Shown here: positions 15,981-23,658 of the stretch, one piece after another | Layout: each line of letters starts with the position of its first letter | Position numbering within the stretch: position 1 is the first letter of the stretch | Assembly (NCBI GenBank): GCA_031552735.1 | Contig: JAVBMF010000039.1 | Span: 1-33,835, forward strand | DNA: 33,835 bases | DNA from: JAVBUY01 sp031552735 | GTDB lineage: Bacteria; Bacillota; Clostridia; Christensenellales; Aristaeellaceae | Reading direction: 5' to 3' | The notes under the pieces: generated by a model | Told to the model about the DNA's origin: nothing | Seen by the model: the letters and a program-made list of their open reading frames with translations, nothing else | Databases searched by the model: none | Translations under genes and position numbers: made by a program

Positions 15981-16891
15981 TTCCACGCACCTCCTATGAT
16001 TTGCGAAAGATCGGCGACGCCGTAGCGCGCCATAGCGTCCGGCAGGTTGTCCACAATGGTTTTGCAGGCATAGGGATCGACCAAATTCTGCGCGCCAACC
16101 TGCACGGCGGTCGCCCCGGCCAGCAGCATCTCCAGCACATCCTCGGCGCTGGCGATGCCGCCCATGCCGATGATCGGGATGTGCACCGCCTGTGCCACCT
16201 GATACACCATGCGCAGCGCCACCGGGAAGATGGCCGGGCCGGAGAACCCGCCCATGGTGTTGGCCAGCAGCGGCTTTTTGCTGGCCAGGTCGATGCGCAT
16301 GCCCAGCAGCGTGTTGATCAGGCTCAGGCCGTCGGCCCCGGCCTGCTCGCACGCCTTGGCGACCGCAACGATATCCGCCGCGTTGGGGCTGAGCTTGATG
16401 TACACCGGCTTCTTGGTCACCGCCTTGACGGCGCGCGTGACCTGTGCCGCGCTGTCCGGCTGCATGCCGAAGGCCATGCCGCCGCCGTGCACATTGGGGC
16501 AGCTCACATTGACCTCGATGAGCCCGACCTGCGGCTGGCTGTCGATCAGCGCGCAGCACTGCACATACTCGTCCAGCGAAAAGCCGCTGATGTTGGCGAT
16601 CACCGGTTTGTGGAAGAAGGTCGCCAGCTCCGGCAGCTCGTGCACGATCACATGATGGATGCCGGGATTTTGCAGGCCGACGGCATTGAGCATCCCGGCG
16701 GCGCACTCCGCCACGCGCGGCGTGGGGTTGCCATAGCGCGCGTCCAGCGTCGTGCCCTTAAAGGAGAAGCTGCCCAGCAGGTTGATGTCGTAAAACGCGC
16801 GCATCTCCTGCCCGTAGCCAAAGGTGCCGCTGGCGGCGATGACCGGGTTGTCCAGCGTCCAGCCGGACAGCGTGACCTGTGTGTTCACCAT
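15977..16891 (-). CDS. pyrD: dihydroorotate dehydrogenase type 1B, catalytic subunit
   Basis: PyrD, 304 residues, oxidises dihydroorotate to orotate with FMN. The active-site cysteine C131 is in NVSCPNVHGGG, which marks class 1 enzymes; the presence of pyrK next to it assigns type 1B, using NAD as electron acceptor. Other family marks are SGTFGYG near 21-27, the phosphate-binding IPIIGMGGI and a C-terminal GATAVQVG segment. The ATG at 16891 is supported by GGGGAGGAG about 6 bases upstream and overlaps the end of pyrK by 7 bases. A longer open frame upstream is a shadow of pyrK. Confidence 0.95.
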   Translation of the reverse strand: MVNTQVTLSGWTLDNPVIAASGTFGYGQEMRAFYDINLLGSFSFKGTTLDARYGNPTPRVAECAAGMLNAVGLQNPGIHHVIVHELPELATFFHKPVIANISGFSLDEYVQCCALIDSQPQVGLIEVNVSCPNVHGGGMAFGMQPDSAAQVTRAVKAVTKKPVYIKLSPNAADIVAVAKACEQAGADGLSLINTLLGMRIDLASKKPLLANTMGGFSGPAIFPVALRMVYQVAQAVHIPIIGMGGIASAEDVLEMLLAGATAVQVGAQNLVDPYACKTIVDNLPDAMARYGVADLSQIIGGAWK

Positions 16892-17646
16892 TGGATCTCC
16901 TCCCCCGTAAACACCGGGCCGTCGGTGCAGACGCGCTTGCCGCCGTTTTGGGTCATGCAGGTGCACACCATGCACACCCCAAAGCCGCAGGCCATCCGCT
17001 CCTCCAGACTGTATTGCCCCGGCGTGCACTGCTGCGCGCACAGCGTGTGCACGGCCTTGAGCATCGGGCGCGGGCCGCAGGCAAACACATAGTCATACTG
17101 CCCGGCCAGCGTCTGCATGCCCTGCGTAACAAAGCCATGCAGCCCCGCCGTGCCGTCGTCGGTGCACAGGATGACCCGCGCGCCCAGCGACTCGAACGCG
17201 TCGCGCAAGAATACTTCCTGCGCGCCGCGAAAGCCCAGCACCATCGCAGGCGTTTTGCCCAGCGCAATCAGGTGCTTGCACAGCGCGTACAGCGGCGGGA
17301 CGCCCACGCCGCCGCCCACCAGCAGCGGCGCTTGGCACGCGCGCACGGCTTCGTCGCGCGCCAGATCATAGCCATTGCCCAGCCCGGTCAGCAGGTCCAG
17401 CGTTTCGCCCGCCCGCGTGCCACACATCGTCCGCGTGCCCTGACCAACCACCTTGTAGATCAGCTCCAGCGTCCCCGCCTCGCCCGGCGAAAAGTCGCAT
17501 ACCGAAATAGGGCGGCGCAGGTACGCGCCCGGCACGGCCACCTGCACAAACTGCCCCGGCTTTGTGATGCCCCGCGTGTCGCCGGTCAGCCGCATGCGAT
17601 ACACGTCCGGCGCGATGCGCTCGTTGCTCTGCACTGTAAACTGCAT
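16885..17646 (-). CDS. pyrK: dihydroorotate dehydrogenase electron transfer subunit
   Basis: PyrK, 253 residues, is an FAD and [2Fe-2S] protein that passes electrons from the FMN of PyrD to NAD. An FAD-binding RRPISVCDF motif is at about 44-52, and a nucleotide-binding GGGVGVPPLY is at 111-120. Cysteines 220, 225, 228 and 240 (C-x4-C-x2-C-x11-C, in CGFGVCMVC...RVC) are ligands of the iron-sulfur cluster. The ATG at 17646 has AAGAAGGGAA upstream. The frame extends to 17730 but would run into the end of pyrC. It overlaps pyrD by 7 bases, as expected for the two subunits of one complex. Confidence 0.95.
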   Translation of the reverse strand: MQFTVQSNERIAPDVYRMRLTGDTRGITKPGQFVQVAVPGAYLRRPISVCDFSPGEAGTLELIYKVVGQGTRTMCGTRAGETLDLLTGLGNGYDLARDEAVRACQAPLLVGGGVGVPPLYALCKHLIALGKTPAMVLGFRGAQEVFLRDAFESLGARVILCTDDGTAGLHGFVTQGMQTLAGQYDYVFACGPRPMLKAVHTLCAQQCTPGQYSLEERMACGFGVCMVCTCMTQNGGKRVCTDGPVFTGEEIQW

Positions 17647-17672
17647 GTTCGGTGATTCCCTTCTTGCTATCC

Positions 17673-18950
17673 TCACGGCTTCGAATGCCGTTGCCACACC
17701 ATGTCGCCGCCGACCAGCGTCATCTCGCACCGGCCCCGGACCGGCATGCCCTCAAGCGGCGTCGCGCGCCCCATCGAGCAAAACTCCGCCGGGTTGACCG
17801 TGCCCTGCGCGTCTAGGTCAAACACCGCTAGGTCGGCGGGCTGCCCCGCTTCCAGCGTGACATCGGGCAGACCGAACCGCTTGCGCGGCGCAATGGTCAT
17901 GGCGGTCAGCAGCCGCTCCAGCGTGATCAGGCCGGTCTTGACCAGCCCGGTGTACAACACCGCAAACGCGCACTCCAGTCCCACGATGCCAAAGGCGCTG
18001 CCGCTAAGGCCCCGGCTCTTCTCCTCGGCGCTGTGCGGCGCGTGGTCGGTGGCGATCATGTCCACCGTGCCGTCGGCCAGCCCCTCCAGCAGCGCCTGCT
18101 GATCCGCCGCGTCGCGGATGGGCGGGTTCATCTTCCAGCGGCCATCCTCGGCCAGCATGCTGTCGTTCAGCAACAGGTAATGCGGCGCGGTTTCGCAGGT
18201 CACATCCACGCCGCGCGCCTTGGCCTGCCGGATCAGCGCGACGCTCTCCTTGGCGGACACATGGCACACATGATAGCGGCAACCGGTTTCCTCGGCCAGA
18301 CGCAAGTCCCGCTGTACCTGCCGCCATTCGCTTTCGCTGGGGATGCCCTTGTGCCCATGCGCCTTTGCGTACGCGCCGTCATGGATGTAGCCGCCAAACA
18401 GCAGCGCGTTGTCCTCGCAGTGCGCCGCCAGCAGGCCGCCCACCGCCGCCACCCGCCGCATGGCCTCACGCATGGTGTCCTCGCACTGGACGCCCCGGCC
18501 ATCATCGGAAAACGCGACGACATGCGGGGAGAGCGCGGCGAAGTCCACCAGTTCGCCTTCGCCCTTCTGCCCCAGCGTGATGGTGCCATAGGGGTATACG
18601 CGCACGCGGGCGTCGCGGTCAATGGCGCGTCGCTGCACCGACACATGCGCCACACTGTCCGGCGCGGGCTGCACATTGGGCATGGCGCACAGCGCCGTAT
18701 AGCCGCCCCGCGCCCCGGCCGCACTGCCCGACGCGATGGTTTCCTTATACAAAAAGCCCGGCTCTCGAAGATGCACATGAACATCTACAAGACCCGGGAT
18801 CAACAACTTGCCATCCAATGGAATAATGGATTGTGCATCGCCTTGCGCCGGTGCGGAAAAATCAAGAATCCTGTCCCGCGAAAGCTGGACATCACCCCTG
18901 ACGAGCCTTCCCCCACGAAACAGTGTTCCGTCCGCGAATACCGTACGCAC
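17673..18950 (-). CDS. pyrC: dihydroorotase, type I
   Basis: This enzyme cyclises N-carbamoyl-aspartate to dihydroorotate. It has 425 residues, the length of the type I (multifunctional-like) group. The metal site DVHVHLREPG is at about 56-65, with AHCED and CHVSAKES supplying further histidines and ATDHAPHSAEEK the catalytic aspartate. NPAEFCSMG near the C-terminus is also typical of the family. The start is GTG at 18950, with AAGGAGA about 7 bases upstream. It is the first gene of the operon; pyrK follows after 26 bases. A good promoter lies 50 bases upstream. Confidence 0.95.
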   Translation of the reverse strand: MRTVFADGTLFRGGRLVRGDVQLSRDRILDFSAPAQGDAQSIIPLDGKLLIPGLVDVHVHLREPGFLYKETIASGSAAGARGGYTALCAMPNVQPAPDSVAHVSVQRRAIDRDARVRVYPYGTITLGQKGEGELVDFAALSPHVVAFSDDGRGVQCEDTMREAMRRVAAVGGLLAAHCEDNALLFGGYIHDGAYAKAHGHKGIPSESEWRQVQRDLRLAEETGCRYHVCHVSAKESVALIRQAKARGVDVTCETAPHYLLLNDSMLAEDGRWKMNPPIRDAADQQALLEGLADGTVDMIATDHAPHSAEEKSRGLSGSAFGIVGLECAFAVLYTGLVKTGLITLERLLTAMTIAPRKRFGLPDVTLEAGQPADLAVFDLDAQGTVNPAEFCSMGRATPLEGMPVRGRCEMTLVGGDMVWQRHSKP

Positions 18951-18999
18951 TCGGATTCTCCTTCCGCTTTGGCGTGAGGCGTTCTACCTTCAACTGGAT

Positions 19000-19028
19000 A
19001 TTTTGCCCGAAGATTGTCGAAAAGTCAA
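19000..19028 (-). promoter_or_regulatory. candidate promoter of the pyr operon
   Basis: On the minus strand TTGACT (19023-19028) and CAAAAT (19000-19005) are separated by exactly 17 bp. The leader to the pyrC start is about 45 bases, too short for a classical PyrR attenuator, and no PyrR-binding consensus is visible. Confidence 0.55.
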
Positions 19029-19051
19029 GCATTTTTTGCGCAGCAAATGCA

Positions 19052-19089
19052 CACAAAGAACCCGCCACCGAAGCGGCGGGTGCTTTGTG
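19052..19089 (-). terminator. terminator of the leftward collagen-like gene
   Basis: CACAAAG/CTTTGTG (19052-19058 with 19083-19089) and the inner CCCGCC/GGCGGG (19061-19066 with 19075-19080) form a long two-part stem. It lies between the stop of the collagen-like gene and the pyr promoter. The following T tract is weak. Confidence 0.55.
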
Positions 19090-19163
19090 GGGGGTGGGAA
19101 AGAACCGGCGCGGGATGTCGCGGCTTTCACGTCTTTGCTATGGCCTTGGCGGCATTCGAAAAA

Positions 19164-20411
19164 TCAGGAAACGCGCAGGTTGATGCTGCCGCTCATCAGC
19201 ACGGCAATGCTCTTGGTGACATCCTGCTGCATCACATCTTTGTGGACAATCAGCATAAGCCTGCTGCCCGCTGCCACCGGGACATTCAGGTTGTTGACAA
19301 TGCTTTCAAACAACTGTCCCCTGGGCACGATGCCGGACATGGCTGGCGCTAATATCACCTTTGTTTCGGGAATGGCAATGAAATACTCTGTGTCAATCTT
19401 GTACAGCAATTGCATAAAAACATTGGCTGAGGCACTGGCCAGATCCACTTCTTCAATGGCGATCATCGATACACCCATGTCGGTGATGACCATGTCACGA
19501 GCGATAAAAAATGGGTACATGGTGGTGATGCCGTGTGTGACTTCCATCTGGCCGCCGATCAGCGGGTGCGAGCACTCACCATTCATGCCGAATCCGACCG
19601 TGTACGGGTGCTGGTTGGCGTCCATATAAATGGGAATCGGGGCGCCTGCGGTAAAGGGAATCAACGAGCCAGCGGAATCGACACCGGCGGGGCCATCGGG
19701 ACCGGCAGGGCCTTCGGGGCCAGCGGGGCCTTCGGGACCAGCGGGGCCTTCGGGACCGGCGGGGCCTTCGGGGCCAGCGGGGCCCACGGGGCCTTGCACA
19801 CCCTGCTCGCCCGTGGGGCCAGCCGGGCCTTGGGGACCAGCGGGACCTGCGGGGCCAGCCGGGCCAGCGGGGCCTTGCACGCCCTGCTGACCAGCCGGGC
19901 CAGCGGGGCCTTCGGAGCCTGCGGGGCCAGCCGCGCCCGCCGGACCTACGGGGCCTTGCGCGCCCTGCGCGCCAGCCGGGCCAGCCGGGCCTGTCGCGCC
20001 GGTCGCGCCGGGGAGTCCTTGCGGGCCTGCGGGGCCCATCGGGCCGGGAGCGCCGGTGTCGCCGTCCTCGCCCTGCGGGCCTGCCGGACCCATCGGGCCG
20101 GGAGCGCCCTGTTGCCCCGCCGGACCCATCGGGCCGGTACGTCCCACCGGGCCTGCCGCACCCGCGGGGCCCACCGGGCCCGGCAACCCTTGGGCGCCCT
20201 GCTGACCCATCGGGCCCACGGGGCCCTGCGCGCCACTCGGGCCCGTCGCACCCGCGGGGCCCATCGGGCCGGGAGCGCCTTGCGGACCCGGTTCACCCGG
20301 CCTGCCGGGGCAGCCACGTGGGCCTCTGGGGCCCATCGGGCCGGGACAACAGCAATCGCAGCAACTGTCATCGCACGGCCAGTCGCAGCGGCTGTTCGTA
20401 TTTTCAAACAT
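19164..20411 (-). CDS. collagen-like protein with C-terminal globular domain
   Basis: This 415-residue protein has three parts. Residues 1-23 are cysteine-rich (C9, C13, C17, C18, C20-C22) without a secretion signal. Residues 24-245 are 74 uninterrupted Gly-X-Y triplets, rich in GPA, GPE and GPQ, which should form a collagen triple helix. Residues 246-415 are a globular domain that probably drives trimerisation, as in BclA-like spore proteins. Bacterial collagen-like proteins lacking a signal peptide are often exosporium filaments made in the mother cell, but that role is inferred. The ATG at 20411 has GAGAGGG about 6 bases upstream; an in-frame ATG at 20435 lacks a site. It is divergent from a second collagen-like gene. 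The DNA is repetitive, so length may vary between strains. Confidence 0.88.
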   Translation of the reverse strand: MFENTNSRCDWPCDDSCCDCCCPGPMGPRGPRGCPGRPGEPGPQGAPGPMGPAGATGPSGAQGPVGPMGQQGAQGLPGPVGPAGAAGPVGRTGPMGPAGQQGAPGPMGPAGPQGEDGDTGAPGPMGPAGPQGLPGATGATGPAGPAGAQGAQGPVGPAGAAGPAGSEGPAGPAGQQGVQGPAGPAGPAGPAGPQGPAGPTGEQGVQGPVGPAGPEGPAGPEGPAGPEGPAGPEGPAGPDGPAGVDSAGSLIPFTAGAPIPIYMDANQHPYTVGFGMNGECSHPLIGGQMEVTHGITTMYPFFIARDMVITDMGVSMIAIEEVDLASASANVFMQLLYKIDTEYFIAIPETKVILAPAMSGIVPRGQLFESIVNNLNVPVAAGSRLMLIVHKDVMQQDVTKSIAVLMSGSINLRVS

Positions 20412-20471
20412 ATTATACCCTCTCTCAAAAAACATTCATGCTTCGGCGAGGCCTTACTTCGTGCCTCAATG

Positions 20472-20498
20472 TACAATATGCGTTTTGGCTGATTGTGT
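20472..20498 (-). promoter_or_regulatory. possible sporulation (sigma-K-like) promoter
   Basis: On the minus strand CATATTGTA (20472-20480) fits the sigma-K -10 pattern CATAnnnTA. An AC (20497-20498) lies 16 bp upstream, as in sigma-K -35 elements. The start codon of the collagen-like gene is about 60 bases downstream. The match is short, so chance is possible. On the plus strand a perfect -35 TTGACA (20498-20503) overlaps this site, but no good -10 follows it. Confidence 0.35.
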
Positions 20499-20682
20499 TG
20501 ACACTGGTCCGGCGAGAGAATTTTTTCCTCGCCCAGATCGCTCCCAGATCGCTTTACGCATACGTCTATGTACGGCACCGGCGCACTTTTCCTTTTTGTG
20601 CGAATACGATACAAGGGAGGAGGGCGGTTCACACACGCGGACAAACCGCACCGTTCCCTCCCGGTCAGAAAGGAGACAGCAT

Positions 20683-21657
20683 ATGTTTGACGACCCCAAT
20701 TATGATGGCTCGTGCCGCCCGCAGTGCGCGCCCGGCTATGAATATGTAAGCATCCCGGTGCCACGCGGCCCGCGCGGATGCCCCGGCAAGCCCGGCCCCG
20801 ACGGCCCCGCTGGCCCGGCTGGCCCTATCGGCCCGGCTGGCCCGCAGGGCGCCGACGGCCCCATTGGCCCGGTTGGTCCGCACGGCGTGCAGGGACCGGA
20901 AGGCCCCCAAGGTCCGGCGGGCCCGGCTGGCCCGCAGGGTGACGAAGGCTTGGAAGGCCCGATGGGCCCGGCGGGGCCGATGGGGCCCGCTGGCGCGACA
21001 GGCGCCACTGGCCGACCCGGCCCGGCTGGCCCTCCCGGCGCAACCGGCTCGACTGGCCCGCAAGGCGTGGAAGGCCCGACCGGCCCACAAGGCCCGACTG
21101 GCCCCGCTGGCCCGGCTGGCCCCGCAGGCCCGGCTGGCCCGGCAGGTCTGACAGGACCGGCTGGCCCAGCAGGCCAAGACGGCGAGCAGGGCCCGCCCGG
21201 CCCCCAAGGCGATCCGGGCCCAGTACCCCCGGCAAACTTCGCCCGCATTTTTTGTTCACTTGCTTATCAAACGCATGAGTATGTCGAAAACGACTATGCC
21301 ATATTTGACAATGTGGGCGTTCTGGTAGGCGACGCCATTCGTTTCACCCCCACCTCGACCGACATTTTCCTTGCCCCCAACCGCACCTATTTTGTCTCTT
21401 TTGAGGGTGCCGTACAAACGTTGGCGCGGCAGGCAGGCTCTTCCATCAACCTGTTTTTGAACGGAGCGAATATCTCCGGATCCGGTTGCGCCATTGATAT
21501 CAACCGGGCGGACGGTCGGGATGGTGCGATTTCCGTCGCGACATCGGCGGTTTTCACCACGCCCGACATCGACGACAGCGTCTTTAACGTCCACTTTGGT
21601 CAGACGGATCCGACACGGCTGATCGGCCCGATCGTCAACATTTTCACCATCGCGTAA
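20683..21657 (+). CDS. collagen-like protein with C1q/BclA-like C-terminal domain
   Basis: This 324-residue protein has no signal peptide. Residues 1-28 hold two cysteines (C11, C15). Residues 29-181 are 51 Gly-X-Y triplets starting GPRGCPGKPG, a start shared with the divergent neighbour (GPRGCPGRPG). Residues 182-324 form a predicted beta-rich domain with the pattern ARIFCSLAYQ, IRFTPTSTDIFLAPNRTYFVSF and INLFLNGANI, resembling the TNF/C1q-like trimerisation heads of BclA-type exosporium proteins. AAGGAGA is 6 bases before the ATG at 20683; the frame is open to 20461 without a start site. It is probably a surface filament, perhaps on the spore. It ends at a strong terminator. Confidence 0.88.
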   Translation: MFDDPNYDGSCRPQCAPGYEYVSIPVPRGPRGCPGKPGPDGPAGPAGPIGPAGPQGADGPIGPVGPHGVQGPEGPQGPAGPAGPQGDEGLEGPMGPAGPMGPAGATGATGRPGPAGPPGATGSTGPQGVEGPTGPQGPTGPAGPAGPAGPAGPAGLTGPAGPAGQDGEQGPPGPQGDPGPVPPANFARIFCSLAYQTHEYVENDYAIFDNVGVLVGDAIRFTPTSTDIFLAPNRTYFVSFEGAVQTLARQAGSSINLFLNGANISGSGCAIDINRADGRDGAISVATSAVFTTPDIDDSVFNVHFGQTDPTRLIGPIVNIFTIA

Positions 21658-21690
21658 CCGCGCGGCATGCGCCGTGGCAGCCCCGATGCG

Positions 21691-21721
21691 AAGAATCCGT
21701 CACGCCTTGTGACGGGTTCTT
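21691..21721 (+). terminator. terminator of collagen-like gene
   Basis: A 13-bp stem (21691-21703 with 21709-21721, one G-T pair) has loop GCCTT and ends in TTCTTTG. Its arms are nearly identical to those of the terminator at 23512. Confidence 0.8.
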
Positions 21722-21763
21722 TGCGTATGCGCGCTGTCGCGATGCACTGAAAGAATTTATTTG

Positions 21764-21793
21764 TTGACTTCAAGCTAAAAAATGGTGTATATT
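21764..21793 (+). promoter_or_regulatory. promoter of the repeat-containing secreted protein gene
   Basis: TTGACT (21764-21769) and TATATT (21788-21793) are 18 bp apart in an A+T-rich patch that stands out from the surrounding DNA. This is a good housekeeping promoter. It leaves a leader of about 140 bases before the start at 21939. Confidence 0.6.
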
Positions 21794-21805
21794 TCCATCA
21801 TTCGT

Positions 21806-21835
21806 CGCACAGACTAGCTGCAGTAGCTCTGTGCG
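21806..21835 (+). promoter_or_regulatory. stem-loop in a long 5' leader
   Basis: An 8-bp stem CGCACAGA/TCTGTGCG (21806-21813 with 21828-21835) lies just after the predicted transcription start. A second possible pairing is ACGC/GCGT in 21870-21890. The leader does not match a riboswitch class I know. Confidence 0.4.
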
Positions 21836-21938
21836 CACTGTCGCGTTCTCTGGGACGGGATACTGCTGACGCATGGGGTTACGCAGCGTATCACAAACTG
21901 GAGACAATCAAAATCCACAGGGAAAAAGGAGAAGGGAC

Positions 21939-23486
21939 ATGCGAAATGGTTGGAGGGGTATTCTCGCGGTACTGGTTTGTCTGACAATGGTCATGAGCTG
22001 CACGCTGGTCGGCTTCGCGACCGACATCATCCCCGGCAGCGATGCATCTGACACCGGCAATCCGCCCGACACCAGCAATGGGTCCGGCAACGGCGATACG
22101 TCCGGCAACGGCGACACGTCCGGCACCGGCGATACGTCCGGCACCGGCGATGTGTCCGGCACCGGCGATACGTCCGGCACCGGCGATACGTCCGGCACTG
22201 GCGATACGTCCGGCACTGGCGATACGTCCGGCACCGGCGATGTGCTCGACACCGGCGATGTGCTCGACACCGGCGATGCGCTCGGCGGCGTCGCGCTGTT
22301 CAGCGCTTCCGACAGTATGATGACGCTGATGGGCGTCGCGCCCTCGGGCTGGACGCCGGAGCGCGGCGGTCTGGGTACCTTCAGCACGCTGACGGAAAAC
22401 GACGATGGCTCGATTACCCTGACCATCGACCCGAGCGAAAAGGTCACGGATAACTTCTATAATACGCAGGGCTACGGCAAGGCCCGCGCTCCGGAGGGCG
22501 ACACGTGGAGCTTCTCCACGCATTGCGACGCAGACGCGGCGGCCGCCAAGCAGTATTCCGGCGTTTGGCTGTACATGGACTGCGGCAAGGGCACGACCTC
22601 GTCGTACATCGTCGTCGCGTATCACCAGGGTTCCAACCGTCCGGGCGTGAGCGACGCCGGATGGTATTACTACATTGATTCCAACAACGCCGATGGCGCT
22701 GCGGATACGTGGTATTCGATGGGCGTCGCCGACAAATCGGCGGACATCGTCATTTCCGCCTCGGCAAAGGGCGTCGTCGAGTATGATATCAACGGCGTCA
22801 AGAAAACTGTTAACTACAACAACAACGATCTGGCAGAATACTATGGCGCCGGCAGTACCAAAACCGAGCTGGACACGTATCAGTGGATTCGCACCGGCTA
22901 CACCTCCTTCAACTTTGGCGAGGCGGGCTACTCCGCAACTTGGGGTCCCATCAAGCCCAAGCCGGTGACGCCGGAAACACCGACCACGCCGACCACGCCG
23001 ACCACACCGACTTCGCCCGTTGTGTCGTCGACCACCACCAATCGGCGCAGTGGCCAAACCACCCAGGTGCTGGGCGCGAGCACCCGTTCCGACCTGGTGG
23101 CGGGCGATCAGTTTATCCCGCAGGAAAGCGATTGCGAAACCGCGATCGTCAGCGGGCAGCGGCGTTTCGTCGTTTCCGCGCTGCCGGATGCGAATGGCGA
23201 GTATTCGCTACGCTATCTGATGGTGACCAAGGCGCTGCTGGATGAGCTGAAAGAAGGCAACCATACCTACATCAGTTTCATGCTGGATGAAGGCTCCATC
23301 CGCGTGCCGATCTCCTCGTTCTATGCCGCGATCAAGAAGCTGGGCGATGAGAACCCCACCTTCGTGCTGATGCTGGACCCGAGCGACGGCGGCTGCCGCG
23401 CTGGCGTGTACCTGAAGAAGAGCAACGACTTGCAGGACGCGTTCGCCCTGCTGGACGGCATCGTGCTGCGCAACGCGAAACGCTGA
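21939..23486 (+). CDS. secreted repeat protein of unknown function
   Basis: This 515-residue exported protein matches no family I recognise. A signal peptide covers about residues 1-27, ending VGFA-TD. Residues 52-117 are 11 tandem six-residue repeats of the type GDTSGT. Residues 130-340 form a polar, Tyr- and Trp-rich domain of likely beta structure (WSFSTHCDADAAAAKQYSG, WYYYIDSNN, VVEYDINGVKKTVNY). A Thr-Pro linker is at about 342-360, then a C-terminal domain of about 145 residues (LRYLMVTKALLDELKEGN, FVLMLDPSDGGC). The linker plus repeats suggest a cell-surface or matrix protein; no LPXTG motif or membrane anchor is seen at the C-terminus. AAGGAGAAGGG precedes the ATG at 21939. Functions in adhesion or carbohydrate binding are guesses. 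Confidence 0.8.
   Translation: MRNGWRGILAVLVCLTMVMSCTLVGFATDIIPGSDASDTGNPPDTSNGSGNGDTSGNGDTSGTGDTSGTGDVSGTGDTSGTGDTSGTGDTSGTGDTSGTGDVLDTGDVLDTGDALGGVALFSASDSMMTLMGVAPSGWTPERGGLGTFSTLTENDDGSITLTIDPSEKVTDNFYNTQGYGKARAPEGDTWSFSTHCDADAAAAKQYSGVWLYMDCGKGTTSSYIVVAYHQGSNRPGVSDAGWYYYIDSNNADGAADTWYSMGVADKSADIVISASAKGVVEYDINGVKKTVNYNNNDLAEYYGAGSTKTELDTYQWIRTGYTSFNFGEAGYSATWGPIKPKPVTPETPTTPTTPTTPTSPVVSSTTTNRRSGQTTQVLGASTRSDLVAGDQFIPQESDCETAIVSGQRRFVVSALPDANGEYSLRYLMVTKALLDELKEGNHTYISFMLDEGSIRVPISSFYAAIKKLGDENPTFVLMLDPSDGGCRAGVYLKKSNDLQDAFALLDGIVLRNAKR
22092..22289 (+). repeat. 18-bp coding tandem repeat, 11 units
   Basis: Eleven in-frame 18-bp units have consensus GGCGATACGTCCGGCACC and encode GDTSGT-like hexapeptides. 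Units 4, 9 and 10 have GTG or CTC changes giving GDVSGT and GDVLDT. High similarity suggests recent expansion and likely copy-number variation between strains. Confidence 0.9.
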
Positions 23487-23511
23487 GCGCGGCGTTGACC
23501 TAGATAAACCG

Positions 23512-23544
23512 AAAGAATCCGTCACAATGCGTGACGGATTCTTT
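23512..23544 (+). terminator. terminator of repeat-protein gene
   Basis: A perfect 14-bp stem AAAGAATCCGTCAC/GTGACGGATTCTTT (23512-23525 with 23531-23544) has loop AATGC. It is nearly the same sequence as the terminator at 21691. Confidence 0.88.
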
Positions 23545-23658
23545 GCGTAAGCGCGCGGCTGCATTGGCCCCGCCTGCATCCAATGATTGACAATTGGCAG
23601 TGCATCCCCTAAGATAAAGGCAGCAATGGTGCGCCGCGCGCACAGAAAGAGGTACGCT

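Noticed and set aside
15264..16706. A 480-residue frame extending pyrF upstream
   Set aside because: The upstream part is a shadow of pyrD; PyrF begins at 15980 with a ribosome site and normal family length.
18951..19060. PyrR-dependent attenuator before pyrC
   Set aside because: No PyrR-binding consensus or antiterminator/terminator pair is visible, and the leader after the promoter is too short.
19630..19890. Collagen-like Gly-X-Y frames on the strand opposite the collagen-like genes (also 20736-21248)
   Set aside because: Codons GGN and CCN read as Gly and Pro on both strands, so antisense collagen patterns arise automatically. Neither has a ribosome site or a terminal domain.
21794..21938. 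c-di-GMP or other known riboswitch in the leader
   Set aside because: The conserved tetraloop receptor and core of c-di-GMP-I are not present, and no other class I know fits. It is kept only as an unassigned structured leader.
22092..22289. Intergenic minisatellite or CRISPR-like repeat
   Set aside because: The 18-bp units are in frame within a clear coding sequence and have no spacers.
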